From: UMGS1696 sp045643285
GTDB taxonomy: Bacteria > Bacillota > Clostridia > Oscillospirales > CAG-272
Assembly: GCA_045643285.1 (NCBI GenBank)
Contig: JAZUKN010000025.1
Location: 62,001 to 126,000, forward strand
Length of the DNA stretch: 64,000 nt
Direction: 5' to 3'
Shown here: piece by piece, positions 42,125-49,238 of the stretch
Layout: each line of letters begins with the position of its first letter
Position numbering within the stretch: position 1 is the first letter of the stretch
Position numbers and translations under genes: made by a program
Notes under the pieces: model-generated
Databases searched by the model: none
The model's input: only the letters and a program-made list of their open reading frames with translations
Told to the model about the DNA's origin: nothing

Positions 42125-42804
42125 AGCACCTCTTTGTAGTGGCACACCCCGACGATGAAATACTCGGAGCGGGTGCGTTTATATACGATGCCGTAAAGCG
42201 TGGCGATGAAGTCGCAGTTTTTCTGTTCAACACCTGCGACACGACAAGGTATGAGGAAGATTTCAGTCTTATCCTCAAAGACCTGCAGAAAAGCCATTCG
42301 ATAGTAGGCATAAGCAAATGCTATCCGTGCAAATACCTTGACAGCAATTTCCACAACGCTGACCACAGACAGATGGTGCAGGATGTTGAAACAGCTATCA
42401 GGGATTTTCAACCGGACAACATTTTCACGCAGTCTCCCGGAGATGTAAACACCGACCATTACTGGACGGCGGCGACCTGTATGGAAGCGTTTTACCTGTT
42501 CCAGCGTGGACGGGAGCAAATACATCCGATTTCAGGTCTTTACCTGATGGAAGTACAATCATCTACTGACTGGGCGTTAAACCCCGCTATAAAGGTTTTC
42601 AAGCCCAATACGTTTGTTCCCGTGACTGAGGAAGCAGTCGAAGCGAAAATTTCCGCTCTGGAAGCGTATGAAAATGTTATCCGACCCATTCCCCACCCGA
42701 GATCGAAAGAAGCGATACGGGCATTGCCGCTCCTGCGTGGAGCGCAGTCGGGGTATCCGCTTGCGGAAGCATTTGAATGCGTTTTCAGGAGGGGAGATTT
42801 ATGA
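42121..42804 (+). CDS. PIG-L family deacetylase
   Basis: The 227-residue protein has the LmbE/PIG-L zinc motif AHPDDE (8-13), HNADHRQMVQ (about 79-88) and NTDHYWTA, with the expected metal-binding His and Asp. PIG-L enzymes remove N-acetyl groups from GlcNAc-type substrates. In this pathway it would expose an amine on the sugar, either at the nucleotide stage or after transfer. Its stop overlaps the WbqC gene by ATGA. Confidence 0.92.
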   Translation: MKHLFVVAHPDDEILGAGAFIYDAVKRGDEVAVFLFNTCDTTRYEEDFSLILKDLQKSHSIVGISKCYPCKYLDSNFHNADHRQMVQDVETAIRDFQPDNIFTQSPGDVNTDHYWTAATCMEAFYLFQRGREQIHPISGLYLMEVQSSTDWALNPAIKVFKPNTFVPVTEEAVEAKISALEAYENVIRPIPHPRSKEAIRALPLLRGAQSGYPLAEAFECVFRRGDL

Positions 42805-43556
42805 GAGACCAGTTAGTCCTCGCTTCGCATCAGCCCGATTTCTTCCCTTGGATGGGATACTTCTACAAGATTTTCCAGAGCGACATCTTCGTCTTCTCGG
42901 ATAATGTGCAGTATTCCAAAACCGGAAGGCATAATTACAACCTGATCCTGACAAAGAACGGACCGCTCCGTGTGACGATGCCGATTCACTACCACGCCAT
43001 CAACCTGAACGACCTTCAGCTTGCCGTCGATGAAAAGACGATTTCCAAACTGCTGAAAACGCTCACGATGGAGTACAGCAAAGCACCTCACTATTCGGAA
43101 GCATACCCGGTCATCGAGGAACTGCTTATAGGTTCTCTCGAACAGGAAAATCTTGCATCGTTCAATTACGCCTGCATTATGAAGTTCTGCGAACTGTTCG
43201 GTCTTTTCTCGGAGGGACGTGAGTTTTACATCTCATCGAATCTTGATCTGAAAAACAGGCGTGATGCCAGAATCATAGAGATGTGCAAACTGCTGAACGC
43301 AGACGCATATTTCAGCGGCACTGCCGCAAAGGACTACCACATCGAGGACGACTACCGAAAGAACGGTATTGCCCTCATCTATTCGGATTACGAACCGATC
43401 GTCTATCCGCAGATCGGAAATCCGCCGTCGATAAATATGTGTTCGATTGACTATGTGATGAACTGTGGATTTATTCTTCCAAGGGGGTGGAAACGAATTG
43501 AGCCAACCTACGTTCGGGATATACATCCCAAGCTACAAGAGAGCGAAGACCTGTAA
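42801..43556 (+). CDS. WbqC-family protein
   Basis: The 251-residue protein shows the WbqC pattern: ASHQPDFFPWMGYFYKIF at the start, DIFVFSDNVQYSKTGRHNYN, RVTMPIHYHAI, and a C-terminal GWKR. WbqC proteins occur beside aminotransferases in sugar clusters and are thought to modify amino sugars; the reaction is not settled as far as I know. An acyl or amino-acid addition to the freed amine is a reasonable guess. It overlaps the glycosyltransferase by 59 bases. Confidence 0.85.
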   Translation: MRDQLVLASHQPDFFPWMGYFYKIFQSDIFVFSDNVQYSKTGRHNYNLILTKNGPLRVTMPIHYHAINLNDLQLAVDEKTISKLLKTLTMEYSKAPHYSEAYPVIEELLIGSLEQENLASFNYACIMKFCELFGLFSEGREFYISSNLDLKNRRDARIIEMCKLLNADAYFSGTAAKDYHIEDDYRKNGIALIYSDYEPIVYPQIGNPPSINMCSIDYVMNCGFILPRGWKRIEPTYVRDIHPKLQESEDL

Positions 43557-44223
43557 TGCTCACGTCTTCCTCGAATACGGAACGTACATCGTCCGTGCGA
43601 GTGAATACGATGAATACGTCGAAGCCCTCAAAGATTACGCAGACCATATCAAGGTGCAGGCGGTTGAGGATGAACTCATCTGCGGAATGGTCGAAGTCAA
43701 CCAATGGCTGATTGAAAATGCACCTGAAGATGTAATCGCAGTTCTCGACGATGACATCCACCATTTCTACTACCGAATGTTTGAAACGGAGGACATCAAG
43801 GATCCCTCCGTAGTAACGAGCGAACTGGAACGTATGGGTCAGCTTATGGCAGACCTCGGCATCGGCTTCGGCGCGACAGACGCTACCATTCGTCCGTGGA
43901 ACTACGACTGTGAGTTTTCTTTCAAAGGATGTGCCGGAGCGGTACGGTGGGTCAACAGGATGACCTTCAAGTCGAAGTGTAACAAAGAGTTGGAATACAA
44001 CTACGACCTCGACGTTGTCCTGCAGGAACTCCTGTACAACCGAATCATACTGAAACCGAAGTATTTTTGCTCGAAAGGTCTTACCGATACCAACGAAGGC
44101 GGTGCTTCAAATAAGCAACGCAAAGACCAGATTGCCAGCATCCACCTGATGGAGCAGAAATGGGGCAAGTATTTCACCTATAACTTCAAGCAGAATGTTC
44201 CGCATATCAACGTGAAGCGTTAA
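43498..44223 (+). CDS. GT-A glycosyltransferase, TET-associated (TAGT)-like
   Basis: The 241-residue protein begins FGIYIPSYKRAKTCNAHVFL and carries DDD (84-86) in IAVLDDDIHHFYYR, the metal motif of GT-A enzymes. The fold and short length resemble phage TAGT glycosyltransferases, which are linked to DNA base glycosylation. I chose TTG at 43498 because AGGGGGTGG lies upstream and the family starts here. It is the last gene of the operon and probably attaches the finished sugar. Confidence 0.75.
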   Translation: MSQPTFGIYIPSYKRAKTCNAHVFLEYGTYIVRASEYDEYVEALKDYADHIKVQAVEDELICGMVEVNQWLIENAPEDVIAVLDDDIHHFYYRMFETEDIKDPSVVTSELERMGQLMADLGIGFGATDATIRPWNYDCEFSFKGCAGAVRWVNRMTFKSKCNKELEYNYDLDVVLQELLYNRIILKPKYFCSKGLTDTNEGGASNKQRKDQIASIHLMEQKWGKYFTYNFKQNVPHINVKR

Positions 44224-44272
44224 ACGGAAACGGTGATATTGAAAATATTTTCAATAAATATATGCAATTCCA

Positions 44273-44301
44273 TTGACTTTCGGACGGTTTTATTGTAAGA
44301 T
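44273..44301 (+). promoter_or_regulatory. promoter after the sugar operon
   Basis: TTGACT (44273-44278), a 17-base spacer and TAAGAT (44296-44301) lie in an AT-rich gap of 127 bases. GAAAATATTTTC (44241-44252) just before it is a perfect dyad. Confidence 0.75.
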
Positions 44302-44350
44302 ATAGTAAAGCCAAAACACCACTGGCTTTGAATAAACTGTCTATGAAAGG

Positions 44351-45310
44351 ATGATGAAATTGGCGTACCAAATGCTTACGCGAACCGGTAGGTCGTTTTG
44401 GGAAGTAACTTCGGTTATGCAAAACGCCATCCGAAAAGGCGACTACGAAATCGCCGGACACTGCTTATGGGAACTGCTTCCTGAGTACACGCCGTACTTA
44501 CGAAAGCGGTTCCTTGTTATTTCTGCCGAAGATTGCTTCGGGGTGATAACGAAAGAAATCGTCGCACTCTCACAGATCGGAGATGAAGACGCTCTCACGA
44601 AGGCACTGACGCTCTTATGCAGAGCGAAGAAGAACCGTGATGCGGATTATTTCGTCTGCAATCTGATGACAAACGACAACCCGACGGGAATGGATAAGAA
44701 CGCACTGCTACGAGAACTGTTCCCGGCGATACGCAATATGGATGTCGGCTCTGCAGGTCGTCTCTGTATGGAAATGTTCAAGAAAAACAGAAAGGCGTTA
44801 TGGGAGTTCCTGATTGAGATGTCCCGTATGTATTACCCGCATCTCGAAGACGAAATCCTTGCCCTGAATGTTGCGAACGAAAAGATGACGTCGAAGCCGA
44901 CAGAGGAAACGATTTACGTCGCAAAGGCAATAGTTCTGATGTGGACCTGCCGTGAGCCGAAAGAAGGAATGCTCGCAATCCCGGAGATGAAATTCGACAG
45001 TCTGCTTGATCCGAGCAAGATTGAGATTATCAAACCTGCCGACAGATGCACACGAGTCGATGGCAATTTCCCGGACTGGTCGTACAACTGGCATACGGTT
45101 TACGGAAAGTACACGCTGAAACGGGATGCGGTACACGCAATCTCGAACGACCAGCGTATTCTGACACCGCTTGAAGAAAACCTGTTCGATGACTGTACTT
45201 GGAACCGTGACATCAACGCTTGTCTGTTGAAGTATAACCCGAACCGCTATCGCTTACCGTATGATGACGGCAAACGGGATCCGGGGGAGAAGTATGGAAA
45301 GAAAGAGTGA
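44351..45310 (+). CDS. protein resembling the RarA/MgsA C-terminal region
   Basis: The 319-residue protein lacks a Walker A motif, but its N-terminal part (FWEVTSVMQNAIRKGDYEIA, then YLRKRFLVISAEDCFGV) resembles the region after the ATPase in RarA/MgsA, where VMQKAIRRGD-like and RRLxxxxxEDIG-like motifs occur. It may be a clamp-loader-like scaffold without ATPase. Start is uncertain: ATG 44351, ATG 44354 or TTG 44360 share the AAAGGATG site. It has its own promoter next to the sugar operon. Confidence 0.6.
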   Translation: MMKLAYQMLTRTGRSFWEVTSVMQNAIRKGDYEIAGHCLWELLPEYTPYLRKRFLVISAEDCFGVITKEIVALSQIGDEDALTKALTLLCRAKKNRDADYFVCNLMTNDNPTGMDKNALLRELFPAIRNMDVGSAGRLCMEMFKKNRKALWEFLIEMSRMYYPHLEDEILALNVANEKMTSKPTEETIYVAKAIVLMWTCREPKEGMLAIPEMKFDSLLDPSKIEIIKPADRCTRVDGNFPDWSYNWHTVYGKYTLKRDAVHAISNDQRILTPLEENLFDDCTWNRDINACLLKYNPNRYRLPYDDGKRDPGEKYGKKE

Positions 45311-45524
45311 TGCGGTCCGCCGACTCGTTTCGGAGCATAAGTACAAAGAAGCACTCCGTATCGCAAAGGAGTTCCGCCTCGGCATCTGCAAGGACGACTC
45401 CGAGAGTATGAAACTGGGGTACGAATGTATCCTGTATCCGGATTTTTACCGTCAACTAGGCAAAGATACCGATAGAATCGTGCAAAAGGGCGTAGAAACG
45501 GTTATACGCTTGTATGGTACATAA
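45294..45524 (+). CDS. small phage protein upstream of terminase
   Basis: The 76-residue protein (MERKSDAVRRLVSEHKYKEA at the start, then YECILYPDFYRQLGKD) is helical and basic. I recall it as a conserved hypothetical that lies before terS in Clostridia phages. It overlaps the preceding gene by 17 bases; GGGGGAGA precedes the ATG. Function unknown. Confidence 0.7.
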   Translation: MERKSDAVRRLVSEHKYKEALRIAKEFRLGICKDDSESMKLGYECILYPDFYRQLGKDTDRIVQKGVETVIRLYGT

Positions 45525-45549
45525 ACAACCGTAAAAAATAAAGACCGCC

Positions 45550-45577
45550 AAACAGTCCCTAAATGACATTAGGGACT
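45550..45577 (+). terminator. hairpin between accessory and packaging genes
   Basis: AAACAGTCCCTAA and TTAGGGACTGTTT pair around five or six bases and run into TCTTTATG. It separates the accessory transcript from the terminase genes. Confidence 0.8.
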
Positions 45578-45608
45578 GTTTCTTTATGACGAAAAAGAGG
45601 TGAAAAGC

Positions 45609-46202
45609 GTGGCGAGAAACCCGAAACAGGATGAAAATTTGAAGCCGATCAAAAAAGGCCAGTTAAGCAAAGAGGAAGCAAAGAAGCGTGGCTCAAAAGG
45701 CGGAAAGAAATCTGCGGAGGTTCGCAGGGAAAAAAGGGACGCAAAAGAAGCCGCTCTATACATCCTCAATCTCGCCGCAAAAGGTCAGCTCAAAGAGAAC
45801 CTTGCAACACTCGGAGTCGAAGCAAAAGACCAGACCAATATGGTCGCTCTGCAGGCAAGGTTATTCACTATGGCTATGTCCGGAAACATCGAAGCGTATC
45901 AGAAGTTGATGCAGATGGCTGGCTTTGAACCCGAAGAAAACCGCAAAGAGCGTGAGTCGCTTGCTTCCGAACGCCGCAGAGAGGCAGAAAGCGAAGCAAA
46001 AGTCAATGCACTCGGCGGAAATATCGAAAACGCCAAAGTCGCCGTCAATCTTTCAGATGAGGATGAGAACACCGACGTTGTCATCTATCTGCCGCAGATT
46101 GAAGACGAAAAGAGTTGCGAAGTTCCTCCGGAAGATGCGGACGCCAAAGGCGACGACGAATCTGAAGGAGATCAGGAGGATACCGATACTGAAACGAAGT
46201 AA
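45609..46202 (+). CDS. terminase small subunit-like protein
   Basis: The 197-residue protein starts at GTG after GAGGTG. It is basic in its first 45 residues (KKGQLSKEEAKKRGSKGGKK), helical in the middle (about 50-110; MVALQARLFTMAMSGNIEAY) and acidic at the end. This is the layout of small terminase proteins encoded before terL in Firmicutes phages, with a DNA-binding head and an oligomerisation region. Assignment is by position and layout. Confidence 0.72.
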   Translation: MARNPKQDENLKPIKKGQLSKEEAKKRGSKGGKKSAEVRREKRDAKEAALYILNLAAKGQLKENLATLGVEAKDQTNMVALQARLFTMAMSGNIEAYQKLMQMAGFEPEENRKERESLASERRREAESEAKVNALGGNIENAKVAVNLSDEDENTDVVIYLPQIEDEKSCEVPPEDADAKGDDESEGDQEDTDTETK

Positions 46203-46239
46203 GGAGGGCGGTCCCTACACGAAAGAGGGGTGAAGCATA

Positions 46240-47634
46240 GTGCCGATTATTAAACCACAGAAAGGTCCGCAGACCGCATTTATGGCGACACCCGCAAGCA
46301 TCTGCATATATGGGGGTGCTGCCGGAGGTGGTAAATCATTCGGCTTGCTGATGTCACCGCTTCGTTATAAGAACGTACCCGGCTTCGGTTGTACGATATT
46401 CAGAAGAAACTACAATCAGATCTTCGCACAAGGCGGCTTGTGGGATGAGTCGATGAGCATATATCAGGGCATAAAGAACGCTGTCCCGAAGTTCTCGCAA
46501 GGTCAATGGTGGTTCACCAATGACGAAGGGAAGATTGTGTCAACCGTGAAATTCGGACACATCGAGAAATACGATGAGGTATCGAAATGGCAAGGTTCAC
46601 AGATTTGCGAACTTTGCTTCGACGAGCTGACGCACTTCGACGAAAAGACGTTCTTTTATATGCTGTCCCGTAACCGTAGTTCCTGCGGCGTTAAACCGTT
46701 TGTCAGGGCTACGACAAACCCCGATGCAGACTCGTGGGTGGCAAAGTTCATCTCTTGGTGGATAGACCCGGATACCGGATACCCGATACCCGAGCGGAGT
46801 GGAAAACTCCGATGGTTCATCAGGCGTGATGAAGTCATCCATTGGGCGAATACGAAGGAAGAACTTTGGAAGCAGTTCAACCTGAAGACGGAAGCAGAGC
46901 GTCAGGAACCGCTCTCGGTAACATTCATAATGTCGAAACTGTCCGATAACCAAGAACTGCTCAAAGTGAACCCGCAGTACCTCGCCAACCTGAAAGCCCT
47001 TTCGGTCATCGAGCGTGAGCGACTGCTTCACGGTAACTGGAAGATCAAGGCGGCTGCCGGTCTGTATTTCAAACGGGAGCAGCTTGGAAATATTTTGGAG
47101 ATACTGCCTGCGGATGTTGTGCGTTGGGTACGATGCTGGGACTTGGCTGCTACGGCAGAAGACGAAGGCGGAGACCCTGCATACACGGCAGGCGTTCTTA
47201 TAGGTAAGAGGAAGGATGGACGGTACATCATAGCCGATGTCGTCAACAAACAGATGTCAGCGGCAGATGTGCGTCAAACCATACTCCACACCGCACAGAA
47301 AGACAAGGCAACCTACGGGAACGTCAGAATACGACTCCCGAAGGATCCCGGTCAGGCAGGTAAGGAACAGGCACAGTCCTATGTCAAGTTCCTCGCCGGT
47401 TACAATGTAACGACCGTCGCTGAATCAGGAAGCAAGGAAGCTAGAGCGGAACCGATGGCTGCTCAATGGCAGGCAGGCAACTTCGACATTATGTTCGGAG
47501 ATTGGAACGAACCGTTCCTGTTCCAACTTGAAAACTTCCCGGAAAGTAAGTTCAAAGATATGGTCGATGCCGCAGCGAACGGCTTCTCCGAACTGGAAAT
47601 CACGGAGCCGTTCAATGTAAGTAGTTTGATATAA
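46240..47634 (+). CDS. terL: terminase large subunit
   Basis: The 464-residue packaging motor has Walker A GGAAGGGKS (25-33), Walker B with DE in ICELCFDELTHFDE, the ATP-coupling motif SRNRSSCG region, and a C-terminal RNase H-like nuclease (about 290-440; RCWDLAATAEDEGG, RYIIADVVNKQ) with the metal-binding Asp residues. GTG start follows GAGGGGTG. It cuts and packages concatemeric phage DNA through the portal encoded two genes on. Confidence 0.95.
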   Translation: MPIIKPQKGPQTAFMATPASICIYGGAAGGGKSFGLLMSPLRYKNVPGFGCTIFRRNYNQIFAQGGLWDESMSIYQGIKNAVPKFSQGQWWFTNDEGKIVSTVKFGHIEKYDEVSKWQGSQICELCFDELTHFDEKTFFYMLSRNRSSCGVKPFVRATTNPDADSWVAKFISWWIDPDTGYPIPERSGKLRWFIRRDEVIHWANTKEELWKQFNLKTEAERQEPLSVTFIMSKLSDNQELLKVNPQYLANLKALSVIERERLLHGNWKIKAAAGLYFKREQLGNILEILPADVVRWVRCWDLAATAEDEGGDPAYTAGVLIGKRKDGRYIIADVVNKQMSAADVRQTILHTAQKDKATYGNVRIRLPKDPGQAGKEQAQSYVKFLAGYNVTTVAESGSKEARAEPMAAQWQAGNFDIMFGDWNEPFLFQLENFPESKFKDMVDAAANGFSELEITEPFNVSSLI

Positions 47635-47648
47635 GGAGCGTGAAGCGA

Positions 47649-49232
47649 TTGTTTTATCAAGTAAATAATCTCCCGTATGCCATTTCGATTGGCAAAGTCG
47701 GGGAAAACGGGTTCCGCCCTATTACGTTCGACCTGACTCCTTGGACTGATGAGTTCCCGGACGCAACGGTTACGCTGACCTACAAACGCCCCGACGGTCA
47801 GGTTTACAGCCCCGCTGCAATCAGGAACGGCTCACTCATCGTTTGGACGCCATCCAACACCGACCTCGCCGTCAAGGGATGCGGTTCTTTGGAACTGAAA
47901 CTCACGAACGACACGGTAGTCGGAAAGAGCGCCACTGTTGAGGTTCGGATTGATAAATCGGTTGAACCGACCGGAGAAATCCCCTCTCCGTATCAATCGT
48001 GGTACGAAGACATCGTAAACGCCGGCATCAAGGCACAGCAGTTCCTTGATATAGCCGAAGGCGGAGAAAACGGTCAGATATGGATGAAGACCGAAAACGG
48101 ACCCGCTTGGGTTTCCGTTGACGACATCCCTGATATGTTTATGCACAGACTCGGAACGGAAAGAATTGCTCCGTATCTGTTCAATGCAAAGTTCAAAGAA
48201 CTTGACTACGCCGCAGGAGAAGAATACTACGAGCAGTTCAGAGGCGAACTCGGAAATTGCTCGGTTGTTGTGAACGGAAATCTTGTCGGTCGCAACTTTG
48301 ATTTCAACTACGATGAAGTCAGTTACTTTGTTCTGCATACTCCCGCCGTCAAAGGCAGACACGCCGTAATCGGGTTGGCAGCCGCTCATCCCGAAATGTC
48401 TCAGGCGTTTATTGAATCGGGCGAATATTCGGAGAACTACAAGGTAGTACCGTTCCTGCTCCGTGACGGAGTAAACGATGCCGGTCTGTTCTGCGAAATC
48501 AATGTATGCCCCACCGGAGACAAAGGCATCACCACCGGGTCGAATCCCGACGGTGAGGATATGTACGCTTGTATGATACCGAGATATGTCCTCGACCACG
48601 CAGGTTCGGTCGATGAAGCGATTGCTCTCATCGCATCGAGGAACATATTTGCGGCAAACTCGGAGACAAGAAAGCAGGAGTTCCATTTCCTGCTCCACGA
48701 TAGCACGAAAACTGCAGTCATTGAGTTTATCGAAAACGAGATGGTCGTCATCGAGGACTTCGTTGATGACAAACCGATTATGACGAACCTGTATCTGTAC
48801 GGATATGACGGTTCGAGAGAAAGTCTTACGCCTCACGCCTGCGGCATAGAACGTCAGCAAATCCTGACAGACGGATACGGCACAGCCGGCACCGTCGAGG
48901 GTATGATTTCACTTATGCAGTCGGTTATGTACACAAAGACCTACTCCGACCTTGAAGATCCGCTCTGGCTGTCAGAGTTCAACGGTGATTACACCGACAC
49001 ACCGTTTGCCGTTGACCTCACGATTGACTCGCCACCTGAAGACTATGAACCGATCCGCAACTACGAAATGGGACAGTTCCGAAACAGGAAGCGGGACGGT
49101 GAGACTTGGCATACGGTTTACACAGCCGTTTACGACATAGAACACCGGACGATAGCGATAATTCCGCAGGAAAGCGGAGAGATTTACCGCTTCGGTCTCG
49201 GTCACGATGGAAGAATTTACGAAGGAGGTTAA
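47649..49232 (+). CDS. fibre/baseplate-like domain fused to choloylglycine hydrolase-like amidase
   Basis: The 527-residue protein starts at TTG ten bases after AAGGAG. Residues about 1-105 resemble the N-terminal beta domain of clostridial phage fibre/baseplate proteins (GENGFRPITFDLTPW, TVTLTYKRPDGQ). After a helical linker, residues about 180-525 form a choloylglycine hydrolase (linear amide C-N hydrolase) domain: nucleophile Cys204 in GNCSVVVNGN, GRNFDF, LRDGVNDAGLFCEINV, MIPRYVLDHAGSVDEAIAL, and HFLLHDSTKTAVIEF. The family cleaves bile salts, penicillin V or acyl-amides and normally needs Cys at the N-terminus after processing. Here Cys is internal. Confidence 0.82.
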   Translation: MFYQVNNLPYAISIGKVGENGFRPITFDLTPWTDEFPDATVTLTYKRPDGQVYSPAAIRNGSLIVWTPSNTDLAVKGCGSLELKLTNDTVVGKSATVEVRIDKSVEPTGEIPSPYQSWYEDIVNAGIKAQQFLDIAEGGENGQIWMKTENGPAWVSVDDIPDMFMHRLGTERIAPYLFNAKFKELDYAAGEEYYEQFRGELGNCSVVVNGNLVGRNFDFNYDEVSYFVLHTPAVKGRHAVIGLAAAHPEMSQAFIESGEYSENYKVVPFLLRDGVNDAGLFCEINVCPTGDKGITTGSNPDGEDMYACMIPRYVLDHAGSVDEAIALIASRNIFAANSETRKQEFHFLLHDSTKTAVIEFIENEMVVIEDFVDDKPIMTNLYLYGYDGSRESLTPHACGIERQQILTDGYGTAGTVEGMISLMQSVMYTKTYSDLEDPLWLSEFNGDYTDTPFAVDLTIDSPPEDYEPIRNYEMGQFRNRKRDGETWHTVYTAVYDIEHRTIAIIPQESGEIYRFGLGHDGRIYEGG

Positions 49233-49238
49233 TGACCG

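Noticed and set aside
39275..44223. Simple O-antigen or capsule conversion module
   Set aside because: No flippase, polymerase, acetyltransferase or membrane glycosyltransferase is present, and a ParB-like gene leads the operon just before terminase. It stays as an alternative but is less likely.
39275..45524. Restriction-modification, Dnd or BREX system
   Set aside because: No methylase, restriction nuclease, cysteine desulphurase or helicase is present among these genes; the sugar-pathway reading fits every gene better.
47832..48860. Minus-strand open frame of 342 codons opposite the hydrolase fusion
   Set aside because: Shadow of the plus-strand gene, which has the complete amidase motif set.
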